64,000 bases of DNA, from assembly GCA_013298845.1 (NCBI GenBank), contig JAAFJN010000009.1:1-64000 (forward strand), read 5' to 3'. Origin of the DNA: Chitinophagales bacterium. Lineage in GTDB: Bacteria > Bacteroidota > Bacteroidia > Chitinophagales > Saprospiraceae. Shown piece by piece: positions 8,025 to 17,702 of the stretch. Positions within the stretch are counted from its first letter, which is position 1. Every line of letters begins with the position of its first letter. A program made the translations under genes and the position numbers. A model generated the notes under the pieces. That model was not told the origin of the DNA. It saw only the letters and a program-made list of their open reading frames with translations, and searched no databases.

Positions 8025-9680
8025 ATGCAAGCAAACAATACACAGATTTGGGGTCATCCCCGCGGGTTAGCACTGCTGTTTTTCACCGAAATGTGGGAGC
8101 GCTTTAGTTATTATGGCATGAGGGCCATTTTTACACTGTACATGATTCAGGCTTTGGCCATGAAAAAAAATGAGGCCTCCGAAATCTACGGGAGTTATAC
8201 CGGTCTCGTTTACCTCACGCCTTTGATTGGCGGCTACGTGGCCGACCGCTATTGGGGCAACCGCCGCAGTATCACTTTTGGTGGTGCATTGATGGCCGTG
8301 GGGCAATTGTTTATGTTTTTTAGCGCCAGTTCTTACCAAAATACCGCGACGGCCATTCCATTAATGTGGGCTGGCCTTTGTACTTTAATGGTGGGTAATG
8401 GCTTTTTTAAACCCAATATTTCGTCCATGATTGGCCAAATGTACGTGGATGGCGACAAGCGCAAAGATGCGGCTTACACCATCTTTTACATGGGGATCAA
8501 CCTCGGTGCGTTTATTGCGCCGCTGGTGTGTGGTGCATTGGGAGACACGGGCAATCCCGCCGATTTTAAATGGGGTTTCCTCGCGGCGGCCATTGGCATG
8601 GTGTTGGGTACCGTGTTGTTTCACACGCAAAAAGACAAATACGTTATTGATCCCAACGGCAAACCCATCGGGGCCGAACCCAACCAAAAAGTAAGTGCCG
8701 ACAGCGGGGCTTCCGGCGGTGGTTTGAGCGGTTCACAATTGGGCCTTGGCGGTGGTTTGTTGGTAGCGGGTTTCCTTGCTTTTTGGAAAGGAATTGGTTT
8801 TGACGCCATTGGGGCGCTCATTTACGCTTCTACCATTGCCATGATGGTGATGATTATTACCGATAAATCGTTGAGCAAAGTAGAACGCGACCGGATTATT
8901 GTACTCTACGTTTCGGCGTTTTTTGTGGTGTTTTTCTGGGCGGCATTTGAGCAGGCGGGCGCTTCGCTCACGTTTTTTGCCGAAGAACAAACCAACCGTA
9001 CCATTTTTGGAACCACTATTCCGGCTTCTTTTTTCCAATCGGTGAACGCCGTAGCGGTGGTATTGCTGGCCCCGGTGATTGCGGCAGTGTGGTCGGTATT
9101 GGGCAAACGCAAAGCAGAACCCAATTCGCTGGTCAAACAAGCCCTTGGTCTGGTTACCCTCGCCATTGGTTACGTAGTGATTGCGATTGGTGTAAAAGGT
9201 CTTGGCCTCGATGCGAAAGTGAGCATGTTTTGGTTGATTGGGTTGTACGTGATTCACACCATCGGTGAATTGTGCCTTTCGCCCATTGGCCTTTCATTGG
9301 TGTCCAAATTATCGCCCATTCGTTTTGTATCCTTGTTGTTTGGCGTTTGGTTTTTGGCCAATTCCGTAGCGAACAAAGCCGCTGGTCAGTTGAGCGGTTT
9401 GTATCCTCCGGCCGGTGCCGAGTACAAATTGGCATTGGACAACGGCATTGACGAGCGTACCTACACTGGTTTGCTCGAAGGTTCCATTTCGGCAACGCCC
9501 GAACAAGTAACTGTTGCCGCCGAAAAAAATATTCCGCTGAAATACCCCACGTTTTTGGGTAGTCCGGTAAGAGATTTATACCAATTCTTCATGATTTTTG
9601 TGGGTATGGCCGGTATAGCAGGTTTAATCCTGTTCGGTCTCTCCTTCCCACTCCGAAAAATGATGCACGGAGCGGATTAG
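8025..9680 (+). CDS. POT/PTR family proton-coupled peptide transporter
   Basis: 551 aa, inner membrane, 12-14 membrane segments of the major facilitator superfamily. It imports di- and tripeptides with protons. The POT signature ExxER is seen in FTEMWERFSYYGMRAIF (about 21-37), followed by the GGYVADRYWGNRR loop. A weakly hydrophobic Ser/Gly-rich linker near residues 225-240 separates the two six-helix bundles. Length is typical. The stop codon is followed directly by a low-complexity GATATGAGTGAG tract, and the next gene converges on it. Confidence 0.93.
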   Translation: MQANNTQIWGHPRGLALLFFTEMWERFSYYGMRAIFTLYMIQALAMKKNEASEIYGSYTGLVYLTPLIGGYVADRYWGNRRSITFGGALMAVGQLFMFFSASSYQNTATAIPLMWAGLCTLMVGNGFFKPNISSMIGQMYVDGDKRKDAAYTIFYMGINLGAFIAPLVCGALGDTGNPADFKWGFLAAAIGMVLGTVLFHTQKDKYVIDPNGKPIGAEPNQKVSADSGASGGGLSGSQLGLGGGLLVAGFLAFWKGIGFDAIGALIYASTIAMMVMIITDKSLSKVERDRIIVLYVSAFFVVFFWAAFEQAGASLTFFAEEQTNRTIFGTTIPASFFQSVNAVAVVLLAPVIAAVWSVLGKRKAEPNSLVKQALGLVTLAIGYVVIAIGVKGLGLDAKVSMFWLIGLYVIHTIGELCLSPIGLSLVSKLSPIRFVSLLFGVWFLANSVANKAAGQLSGLYPPAGAEYKLALDNGIDERTYTGLLEGSISATPEQVTVAAEKNIPLKYPTFLGSPVRDLYQFFMIFVGMAGIAGLILFGLSFPLRKMMHGAD

Positions 9681-9687
9681 TTTAGTG

Positions 9688-9908
9688 GGGAGATATGAGA
9701 TATGAGTGAGGAGATATGAGATATGAGTGATGAGTTTTTTTTCTTTTAAAGTGCTTAAAATGATTGTGATACGATTGATAAATTTTAATTTATTTATCAA
9801 AAGAAGAGCGCTCTACGACGGGCAAACTCATCACTCCTCACTCCTCACTCATCACTCCTCACTCATCACTCCTCACTCTTCACTCTTCACTCTTCACTCT
9901 TCACTCTT
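9688..9908. repeat. bipartite inverted low-complexity element between convergent genes
   Basis: Left arm 9688-9729 reads GGAGATATGAGATATGAGTG repeats; right arm about 9828-9908 reads the complement-type CTCATCACTCCTCACTCTTCAC. The spacer holds CTCTACGACGGGCAAACTC (9811-9829), shared with 32076-32094. The right arm runs into the stop codon of the minus-strand gene (TGA at 9903-9901). It probably folds in RNA from both sides and may end both transcripts. Confidence 0.75.
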
Positions 9909-11379
9909 TCACCATCCATTGCTGTCCAATGGCTTTACCCGTAACAGCATCCTGCATTTTAAATAGATAGGCTCCGGCTGGCAAATGGGATACATCCACC
10001 TTGGAACAAGGCGGTGCTATATCGGCAACCAACTGCCCTTTCCGATTGAATACCTGTAAGTGTCCCGTGGCCGCGTGGCTCAGGTCGGTTTGTACAATGC
10101 CGCTGAATGGATTGGGATAAAAAGCCAACGAAGCCGCCGCTTTCGGGAGTGGAAGTTCGGTGGCGCTCACGACATCGCCGTTTTGGGTATCAATGCGGTG
10201 AATTTGCAAAAGAGGATTCAATAACGCCGTAATACAATTGAGTACCAGGTGTCCTTCGGCAGTTATTAAAATAGAATAAGGAAATGCGATGGTATATTTT
10301 TTTTGCCAAACGGGATTTAACAAGCTATCGAATTTAAACACATAGGTCAAGCCTTCGCTGCCATTGTAATTGGCGTAATAAATAAACCCTTCGGCGTCGG
10401 TGGCGAAAGACCTGCCGCCGTTCGTTCCAAAACCACAAACGGGCAGGTTATAGCCTTTTATCAGTGCTAAATCGGGTGTGCGCACCTCAATGACCACGGT
10501 TTCTTCAGGGCACCCGGTTCCAGCGTACTCGGCTTCTTGTAACTGCGTAAAAGTGTAAGAACTGCTGTACAACCGATTGTTCAGGAGTTGGCCCACGCAA
10601 CCACTGGTGCCATTCCCCAAAAAAGGATCATTGAACCAGGTTGTGCCTTCTACTACCCCGCTGGCGAGATTAAACCGGCCAATCAAACCACCTTCTCCAA
10701 AATTATCCCCTTCCGGAGCGGTTGGGCCTTTCATATACCCAAACAAATAAAAGGCATCGGGACTAATGGTCGTGTACGTATGGTACGAGAGGGAATCAAT
10801 ATTTTTCATAAATTTTGTAAAATACACCGTACCATCCAAACCCAATACTTCGTACTGGGTATAGGGAAGAAAAGCAGGAGTTAAAGCGTAGGGCATAACG
10901 GAAAACAAGGTATCGTTCCGAATCATTCGAGCACCGCGATCAAAGGTAATCAGCCCATCTCCGGTGTTATAAATCATCATGGAAGCATTTTCAGGAAGCA
11001 CCGGCCAGGATTGCTCCATAATAACCTCCAAGTCTTTATTAAATTCCAGTAAAACGCGATCTCTTCCGTCAACGCTAAAACGTAACCCGTCAAAGAACAA
11101 ACGATCATTGTACTGCACAAAATTACCGTTGTGGCTAAATCCTGTATCCAACGGCTTGGAAGATACAATTGCGCCGGTATTATCTACTTTATACAAAATA
11201 GTCTGGTTTTGAGAACCATCGTTGATATAATAGTACAAATCATTGCCCCACGCTGCCGCGTCAAAAGTGGGACGTGAAGCCGGTTGATTGGAGAGAGCGG
11301 AAAAAAATGGTAATGAGCCTTGGGCAAAACCGTTGATAAAGCAGCAAACACCCAGAAAGAGAAAATAAAAGTTGCGCAT
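9901..11379 (-). CDS. T9SS-secreted protein, unknown function
   Basis: 492 aa. I start at the ATG giving MRNFYFLFLGVCCFINGFAQ, a clear signal peptide; the 19 codons upstream lack signal character. The body is beta-rich with repeated YYxN and TFD/FDSLL-like motifs, suggesting a beta-propeller-like fold, but no enzyme family is recognised. The C-terminal 80 or so residues, from FYPNPFSG to LPAGAYLFKM, are a type IX sorting domain, so the protein is secreted or surface-bound. The last codons and stop (VKE, TGA) are already made of the adjacent GTGAAAGAGTGA repeat. Confidence 0.75.
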   Translation of the reverse strand: MRNFYFLFLGVCCFINGFAQGSLPFFSALSNQPASRPTFDAAAWGNDLYYYINDGSQNQTILYKVDNTGAIVSSKPLDTGFSHNGNFVQYNDRLFFDGLRFSVDGRDRVLLEFNKDLEVIMEQSWPVLPENASMMIYNTGDGLITFDRGARMIRNDTLFSVMPYALTPAFLPYTQYEVLGLDGTVYFTKFMKNIDSLSYHTYTTISPDAFYLFGYMKGPTAPEGDNFGEGGLIGRFNLASGVVEGTTWFNDPFLGNGTSGCVGQLLNNRLYSSSYTFTQLQEAEYAGTGCPEETVVIEVRTPDLALIKGYNLPVCGFGTNGGRSFATDAEGFIYYANYNGSEGLTYVFKFDSLLNPVWQKKYTIAFPYSILITAEGHLVLNCITALLNPLLQIHRIDTQNGDVVSATELPLPKAAASLAFYPNPFSGIVQTDLSHAATGHLQVFNRKGQLVADIAPPCSKVDVSHLPAGAYLFKMQDAVTGKAIGQQWMVKE

Positions 11380-11575
11380 ATTATTAATTTTAGAAGCAAA
11401 TGATATAAAACAAAGCAACCTCCCCAAAGTTGACAAGTAGTGAACGAATATTAAAACAGTTGCAGGCTGTACTACTCATTTTAATATTAGTTTTGTCACT
11501 TCGGCGGAGGTTGCGCTATGTTATTTACCACCCCGGACATTTATGTTTGCAGGGGCAAATACAGTTAAAAAACAA

Positions 11576-12898
11576 TTACATCTCACTAGGAGAAACCACT
11601 TTTATATCTATTTCAATGAATACTTTGGCAGTGCGGGAATAAAAGTGATAAGTTGGGTGTTCTTGTTTGAGTGCTATATCATTAGGTGCCGGGAACCCGG
11701 TTTGACCTGCCCCGTCAGACGCTCGCACAAACGTACCAATCAAGCGACGACGCTGGGAGAGGGGAGGGTTTTGGGAGCCTGTTATCGCTTGATTTACCTG
11801 GGGCACATAAAAGTTACCTACATCACGGTTACTCGTACCATAATTGATTAATTTGGTCAAACCAAAGCAATTTTCGTCGGGCAGGCTAGGCGAAAATGAG
11901 ACATCGCCGTGGATTTTATACTGACCGTTCGAAAGAAAGTTAGGAGACTGATTACCAATATTCACTAAATTATCCAAAAATGTACCAACAAAATTGGGGT
12001 TAGGAGCGAATGTACTATTTTTAAAAAATGTACTCACTATAAACAACGGAGCAGGTGTATTGCCCAATGGGAACTCCGCTCTAAATAAATTAGTTTGTAC
12101 GTGCGCAATTGGGGACAAAATTTGTACGCTTGGGTTCACATTAGGATTGTTGTTAACAATGGGAGACGGCGGGAGGTTTTTCAAGAAAAAACCAATTTGA
12201 GAATTCGCTGCTTTACCAATTTCTTCATTGGCCTCACCAGCACAACTTGTTACAGTGTAACCGTAAGTTGAGGGAAAGGGAAAACCTACTTGTTTCGCCC
12301 AACGAATTTCGAATGGATTGTGAGCAGCAATATCGTATGGCTTGTCTGATTCGCTCCAGCCAATGGATGTAATTAAATACACTTTATACCCTTCCGATGT
12401 TTCAACTGGTGCCCCAATATCAACGAAACGAAACCTTTTGTCCGCGCCATCTACTGCATCGAAATGCCCAGAAAGCACTTGGAGTACATTTGCGTACATT
12501 TTGGCGATTTGTTCAGCATCCCAAGTGCCCGGAGCATCCACCTTGGCGGAATCAACCGAAATTTTTTCGTTATTAAAACAAATACCCGGATAACTCAGAT
12601 ACTGGTTAAAAATCATTTCCACTGATTCGGCTGCTTTATCGGACTCCATCGTAATTTCTTCCACATTACCAGCCAAAACATTGTCGATCCTTGATTTTAA
12701 CTTCGTGGTTTCATCTATCGTTTTTTGAAATTCTAAAGCATCTTCTTCGCTATGTTGATCCTCGCCTCCCCGATCACCCACAATGGCATTGGTATTAACT
12801 AACGAATTCTCGGCGGTGGATTCTTTTTTACACGCCATCCACCATAATGATGAAGAAAGGAACAAAACTGCGAGCGATAAATAGGTTATCTTTTTCAT
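11576..12898 (-). CDS. lipoprotein, unknown function
   Basis: 440 aa. Starting at the ATG at 12898 gives MKKITYLSLAVLFLSSSLWWMACKKES, a lipoprotein signal with lipidated Cys at about 23; the longer reading adds 17 non-signal residues. An acidic stretch with GGEDQHSEED follows, then a helical region to about 110, then a Pro/Asn-rich region with no recognised domain. Codon use is somewhat more AT-rich than in neighbours. It is monocistronic, with about 200 bp to the next gene on each strand. Confidence 0.65.
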   Translation of the reverse strand: MKKITYLSLAVLFLSSSLWWMACKKESTAENSLVNTNAIVGDRGGEDQHSEEDALEFQKTIDETTKLKSRIDNVLAGNVEEITMESDKAAESVEMIFNQYLSYPGICFNNEKISVDSAKVDAPGTWDAEQIAKMYANVLQVLSGHFDAVDGADKRFRFVDIGAPVETSEGYKVYLITSIGWSESDKPYDIAAHNPFEIRWAKQVGFPFPSTYGYTVTSCAGEANEEIGKAANSQIGFFLKNLPPSPIVNNNPNVNPSVQILSPIAHVQTNLFRAEFPLGNTPAPLFIVSTFFKNSTFAPNPNFVGTFLDNLVNIGNQSPNFLSNGQYKIHGDVSFSPSLPDENCFGLTKLINYGTSNRDVGNFYVPQVNQAITGSQNPPLSQRRRLIGTFVRASDGAGQTGFPAPNDIALKQEHPTYHFYSRTAKVFIEIDIKVVSPSEM

Positions 12899-13305
12899 AA
12901 AAACTAAATTAGTAAAAAAATCTTGTAATTGACTTTTTAGATTGAACACTTCGATTTGATGCGTCTGGAAGTATTGACGCTCCTACTTCTTTTTAAAGTG
13001 GTTTCAGATCTTCCCACTTTGTAAAAAAACCGGTTACTACTTTTCAAGTACAATCGCATGATTAATTAAGGAATAAATGTTGGCCGACACACAAAAATCA
13101 TGTTATTGTATTTGAATGATGCAAAAGTAGGGTGGTTACTACCGCTTGAGCGGTGTTTTTCAGATTGTTGTTTCGCTGTATTAAAAATAAATTACCGGAA
13201 TTCTATAAAATTATCCGCTCAAAGTGTTTAAACTATCAACTATTTTCGCGCTTGATTGTTAAACAATCAGATATTACGCCAACTCCTTTTTTTCCTTCAT
13301 TAAAA
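12899..13305. other. intergenic region, AT-rich, divergent promoters expected
   Basis: About 400 bp between the divergent lipoprotein gene and the 13306 gene. An in-frame GTG reading from 13153 could extend the latter by 51 residues, but these look non-coding. I see no RNA gene, strong hairpin or clear TAnnTTTG box. Confidence 0.5.
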
Positions 13306-14307
13306 ATGCCTGTTATGAGAGTTCACATGCCTGTTCAAAAAGCGTTGTTCAATGCTGTTACACAAAGGTTCTCTAACCAATCAAGTGCCATTAGGGACTA
13401 TTTAAAACAGTTCCCCGGTTGCGCCGAAAGTACCGCCCGAAGCCGATTCAATAATACCATTGCCATCGAATACGAGCACGGTATGCGGATCGCCGCTCAT
13501 TATGGTCTGCACGACCTGCACATTTGGCCCGAAGGTTGGCCCGAAACCCACTTTTTGATTGAAACGTCATCAATGGAACCCGACATAGATGCCTATTTGC
13601 ACATGCTCAACGATGATCTGTTGCGCGTACGGCGAACCGAAGAAGCCAAAATTTACCTGACCATTCACGAAATGCCGCTGTTTTTACTCAAAAAGTACCG
13701 AATGCTGGCCGCTTTTTTGTTGTACTACACCTTTGTTATTGATTGTCGGTTACCCAAATTAAAAAACGTTGCCTTCGGAACCACTTTTTTATCCCATCCC
13801 AGTATTCAAAAATGGTTGGATAATTGCCGCGACGCCCTGCACAATTACCAACTCATTGAAGGGGTGGAGTATTGGTCGCCCTTTATGTTTAATCATATTT
13901 TAGCCAAATTACGCGCCGCCGACCGCATCGGGAGTTTTGAAAACAATTCCTATTACACCCAAATTCAAAACGACGTTCACTCTTTAATTGGCGACATGGA
14001 AAACATGACCGCCGCCGGTCAAAAACTCATTGGCCCCGAGAAACAAGGTGCCGCCGTGCGGATTTTTAACCACGACGGACTACTCAACGATACCTCGATG
14101 GTGGTACAGTCACGGGCCATTCATTTGGCCTACGTGGAGCATGGTTTGTTAAATTTGCACCGTTATTGCTCAAAATTTGCCGATCAATACCTTAACCGCA
14201 TCGAAAGTCATTCGGACCTGTGCAGCGAATTGGGGCGCCGTCCTCACTCCACCACGCGTTTTTTTGACCAACTAAAACGCAATGTGGATATGCAGTGCAG
14301 CGTATAA
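13306..14307 (+). CDS. uncharacterised protein, possible regulator
   Basis: 333 aa from the ATG at 13306 (MPVMRVHMPVQKALFNAV); an ATG three codons later is also possible. The first 70 residues, with FSNQSSAIRDYLKQFP and STARSRFNNTIAIEYEHGMRIAAHYGL, look like a helical segment and could be a helix-turn-helix; this is weak. The rest is helical with no family I know. No signal peptide or membrane segment is seen, so it is probably cytoplasmic. It stands alone, followed by a promoter for the YceI gene. Confidence 0.55.
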   Translation: MPVMRVHMPVQKALFNAVTQRFSNQSSAIRDYLKQFPGCAESTARSRFNNTIAIEYEHGMRIAAHYGLHDLHIWPEGWPETHFLIETSSMEPDIDAYLHMLNDDLLRVRRTEEAKIYLTIHEMPLFLLKKYRMLAAFLLYYTFVIDCRLPKLKNVAFGTTFLSHPSIQKWLDNCRDALHNYQLIEGVEYWSPFMFNHILAKLRAADRIGSFENNSYYTQIQNDVHSLIGDMENMTAAGQKLIGPEKQGAAVRIFNHDGLLNDTSMVVQSRAIHLAYVEHGLLNLHRYCSKFADQYLNRIESHSDLCSELGRRPHSTTRFFDQLKRNVDMQCSV

Positions 14308-14374
14308 TTTTTACGCCCTCACATGGTATTTTCATTTTGCAAAAATAAAAATGTATAAAAGGGGAAAAACTTTT

Positions 14375-14406
14375 TTGGAAAATAGATGTTTTAACACTTA
14401 ATTTTG
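14375..14406 (+). promoter_or_regulatory. Bacteroidota-type promoter of the YceI gene
   Basis: TTG at 14375-14377, a 21-bp spacer and TAATTTTG at 14399-14406, close to the TTG/TAnnTTTG consensus; the start codon is 26 bp downstream. Confidence 0.6.
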
Positions 14407-14432
14407 CAACACTAAAAAATAACTTGTACAAT

Positions 14433-14957
14433 ATGGCAACTAACACATGGGCGCTTGACCCTTCTCACAGCGAACTTCAGTTCAAAGTAAAACACCTCAT
14501 GATCACCAACGTTACCGGTCAGTTCAAAATGATTTCGGGCAGCATCGAAAGCGATGGCGATGGTTTTGACAATGTAGCGGTAAATTTCACCGCCGACCCC
14601 GCATCGGTGGATACCGGCAGCGAACAACGCGACGGACACCTGAAAAGCCCCGACTTTTTTGACACAGAGCAATTCCCGCACATTACTTTTGAATCTGGTA
14701 GTTTCAACGCCAACGCTGGCAAAATTGAGGGTAACCTCACTTTACACGGTGTTACCAAACCAGTTGCGTTGGATGTGGAGTTTTCAGGCACTAATAAAGA
14801 CCCTTGGGGCAACGAAAAAGCCGGTTTTTCCATTTCTGGTAAAATTAACCGCACCGATTTTGGCCTCAACTGGAATGCCGCCCTCGAAGCCGGTGGTGTT
14901 TTGGTAAGTGAAGATGTGCGCATTTCTGCCGAAGTTCAGTTTGTAAAACAAGCGTAG
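14433..14957 (+). CDS. YceI family protein
   Basis: 174 aa. A lipocalin-like beta-barrel family that binds isoprenoid-type lipids in some members. The typical opening WALDPSHSELQFKVKHLMI is seen at residues 5-23, then repeated strands and the TLHGVTKPVALDVEF segment, ending in ISAEVQF. There is no signal peptide, so this copy is probably cytoplasmic, unlike E. coli YceI. The ATG at 14433 is preferred to the TTG three codons upstream because homologues begin at MATxxW. Length is normal. Confidence 0.9.
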   Translation: MATNTWALDPSHSELQFKVKHLMITNVTGQFKMISGSIESDGDGFDNVAVNFTADPASVDTGSEQRDGHLKSPDFFDTEQFPHITFESGSFNANAGKIEGNLTLHGVTKPVALDVEFSGTNKDPWGNEKAGFSISGKINRTDFGLNWNAALEAGGVLVSEDVRISAEVQFVKQA

Positions 14958-14985
14958 AACCATAAAATCATACTACTTTTGCCCA

Positions 14986-17598
14986 ATGCGATTGAACCAA
15001 TGGCATTGGGCTTTTTTTTTGTTGGCGTGGGGGACGGTGGTCTGTGCCCAGGAAATACCGCGTATCCGACATTTTGCCCCCTCCGATTACAAAGCACAAA
15101 ACCAAAACTGGTCCCTGGCCACCTCCGAACAAGGTTGGATATACGCTGGTAACAACAGCGGCCTCATCGAAATGGACGGCTCCAACGCGCAGTCTTATTT
15201 TCTGCCCGATAAACAAACCGTCCGTTGTGTGGCGACCGGCGAACAGCAGGTTGTCTTTTGCGGCGGCATGAACGAATTCGGGTATTGGAAACCCACCGCC
15301 AATGGCCTCCTCGAATATACTTCCCTTAGCCGCGATATTTTAAATCCGCTCCAAAACGAAGAAATTTGGCATATTCTCGTGTTGCCCGGCGAAGTACTAT
15401 TCCAGTCTTTTTCCACCATATACCGCTATGATTATCAAAAAGTGACCGTTGTTCCACCGCCGGGTAATATTATGTTTGCCCACGTGGTGTACGGCAAGGT
15501 GCTGGTACCCGTCATTGGGAAAGGCATCTACGAATTTATGCCCGATCATTCGTTTCGTATTTTGGATAATACGGCCACTTTAGGCGATAAATGGGTGCAG
15601 TTTTTGATCGAAGGCAGCAATGGTGCCGTGTGGGCCGGTACCGCCAATCACGGCGTGTACACCATTCACGGCAGCGAATGCGCCCCGCTCAACCACGAAC
15701 TCAACGGCATTTTTAAACAATTTCAACTCAATAAAGCCCTTGCTTTGCGCCAGGGCGGCTGGATCATCGGGACAATATTGAACGGCGTGTACGTATTGGA
15801 CCAAAACCAGCAACTCCAATACCATATTTACCGCGAAAATGGCCTCCAAAACAACACGGTACTGGCCATCACCGAAGACCGGGACGGCAACGTGTGGCTG
15901 GGACTGGACCGGGGCATTGACTGTATTGCGCTGGGTAATCCGCTGCGGGTATTTGACGACCAAACCGGGCAAATTGGTACGGTATACGCCGCTACTACTT
16001 TTGAGGGGCGGTTGTACATCGGGACGAACCACGGCGTTTTTTACCGAAACATCAACGCGGGCAACGGTCTTGGGAGCGAAAAATTTAAAATCATTGAAGG
16101 TACCCAGGGACAGGTTTGGCAATTGCAGGTCTTTGGTGATGAACTGATCTGCGGGCACAACAGCGGCACTTTTTCCCTGAAAAATGGGAGAGTACGGCGC
16201 ATTTCGAGCGTTACCGGCGGCTGGTGCACCATCGAAATACCAGCGCAGCCGGATATATTGTTACAAAGCACGTATTCGACCCTCGTTGTTTTTCGTAAAA
16301 ATGCCGCCGGGCAATGGGCGTTTTCGCACCATCTGGAGGGCATAAATGCTTCTTTAAAAAAAATCTACTTCGACGATAAGGGCCAACTTTGGGGCGAACA
16401 CGCCAATAAAGGTTTTTTCCAAATTCAACTTAACGCATCGCTCACCGAAGCAACGGCTACACCGATGACTGCCCGACGCGATCAGGGGATAATTACCCTA
16501 CCGGGTATTCAAGGTGAATATTTTACCACCGACAGCAGTGGTGTACATGTTTTTACGCCGCAGGGACGGGGGCATTTGCCGTTGTTTTTGGTTCCTAAAT
16601 ACGAGCAAATTGCCGCTATTTCGGATAGCCAATACCTTTTTTGCCTCGAAAACGGGTATGCTTTGCTCCACCGCCGACAAATGACGGCGTTTACGGGCAA
16701 CAACAGTTCGGCACCCGTTATCCGGCGCATTACAACCGGGTTGGGAGAGATACTGCCCTTGCGCGAACAGATGGTCTTGCCTTGGCGGCAAAACACCCTG
16801 AAATTCCGGTTTTCGGTGCCGTTTTTTGATCATCCACCGCAGTATTCGTGGAAATTGGAAGGTTTATCGGAGCAGTGGTCGCCGTGGCAAACCGACGCCG
16901 AAAAGGAGTTCATTCACCTGCCCGAAGGCAAATACATCTTGATGGTCCGCTCCGACGCGGGTCCCGGTGTTTGTCAGTTTCACTTTGAAATATTGGCACC
17001 TTGGTACCGTTCGGGTTGGGCCTATTTGGGCTACACCATGTTGTTGGGTGGTTTGTTTTTTTTGTTTGAACGGTATAATCGCCTGCGTTTGGTGCGGCAG
17101 CGGGAAAAGTTAGAGGCTGAAAAAGAACGCGAATTGGCCATTCAAAAAGCCCAGGCCGAAAAAGAAATTTTGATGCTGGAAGTGGAAAACAAAAACCGCG
17201 ACCTGAGCAATGCGGCCTTTAACCTGATTCGCAAAAATGAAGCCTTGCAGGGTTTAAAAGAAGAACTCGCCCAGTCGGCCAAAGGGACGGGCGCGATGGA
17301 TAAAATCATCCGGCACATTGACGAGCATTTGGAAGGCGACCACGATTGGGAAATTTTTGAGGCTTCGTTTAACCAGGTACACAACGACTTTTTTAAACGC
17401 CTGAAGCAAGATTACCCCGAACTCACGCCGGGCGATTTGCGGTTGGCCGCTTATCTGAAAATGAACTTGTCATCAAAAGAAATTGCGCCGCTGTTTAATA
17501 TTTCGATTCGGGGAGTAGAGAACAAGCGCTATCGGCTCCGAAAAAAATTAGGGCTACCAGAAGATGCCAATTTAATCGAGTTTATGCTCAGTTTTTAG
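14986..17598 (+). CDS. ligand-binding sensor/DNA-binding regulator (beta-propeller, Y_Y_Y, HTH)
   Basis: 870 aa. Signal peptide at 1-21 (VVCAQ); a periplasmic region with propeller-type repeats (VWAGTANHGVY, VWLGLDRGID, LYIGTNHGVF) to about 560; a Y_Y_Y-like domain at about 590-670 (KLEGLSEQWSPWQ, EGKYILMVR); one membrane helix at about 680-705; a charged coiled coil at 710-765; and a cytoplasmic LuxR-like helix-turn-helix at about 805-870 (LTPGDLRLAAYLKMNLSSKEIA, RYRLRKKLGL). There is no kinase domain, so it would signal directly across the membrane. It lies just before the GH144/GH3/SusCD genes and is likely their substrate-responsive regulator. Confidence 0.85.
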   Translation: MRLNQWHWAFFLLAWGTVVCAQEIPRIRHFAPSDYKAQNQNWSLATSEQGWIYAGNNSGLIEMDGSNAQSYFLPDKQTVRCVATGEQQVVFCGGMNEFGYWKPTANGLLEYTSLSRDILNPLQNEEIWHILVLPGEVLFQSFSTIYRYDYQKVTVVPPPGNIMFAHVVYGKVLVPVIGKGIYEFMPDHSFRILDNTATLGDKWVQFLIEGSNGAVWAGTANHGVYTIHGSECAPLNHELNGIFKQFQLNKALALRQGGWIIGTILNGVYVLDQNQQLQYHIYRENGLQNNTVLAITEDRDGNVWLGLDRGIDCIALGNPLRVFDDQTGQIGTVYAATTFEGRLYIGTNHGVFYRNINAGNGLGSEKFKIIEGTQGQVWQLQVFGDELICGHNSGTFSLKNGRVRRISSVTGGWCTIEIPAQPDILLQSTYSTLVVFRKNAAGQWAFSHHLEGINASLKKIYFDDKGQLWGEHANKGFFQIQLNASLTEATATPMTARRDQGIITLPGIQGEYFTTDSSGVHVFTPQGRGHLPLFLVPKYEQIAAISDSQYLFCLENGYALLHRRQMTAFTGNNSSAPVIRRITTGLGEILPLREQMVLPWRQNTLKFRFSVPFFDHPPQYSWKLEGLSEQWSPWQTDAEKEFIHLPEGKYILMVRSDAGPGVCQFHFEILAPWYRSGWAYLGYTMLLGGLFFLFERYNRLRLVRQREKLEAEKERELAIQKAQAEKEILMLEVENKNRDLSNAAFNLIRKNEALQGLKEELAQSAKGTGAMDKIIRHIDEHLEGDHDWEIFEASFNQVHNDFFKRLKQDYPELTPGDLRLAAYLKMNLSSKEIAPLFNISIRGVENKRYRLRKKLGLPEDANLIEFMLSF

Positions 17599-17702
17599 TC
17601 TTTTTTTGGTGTGGCGTAGTAATAATGAGGCGATTAATTTCACAATAATGTTCTTTCTACCGCATATTCGCCCTGATTTTATTACTAACCACACCGATCG
17701 TC

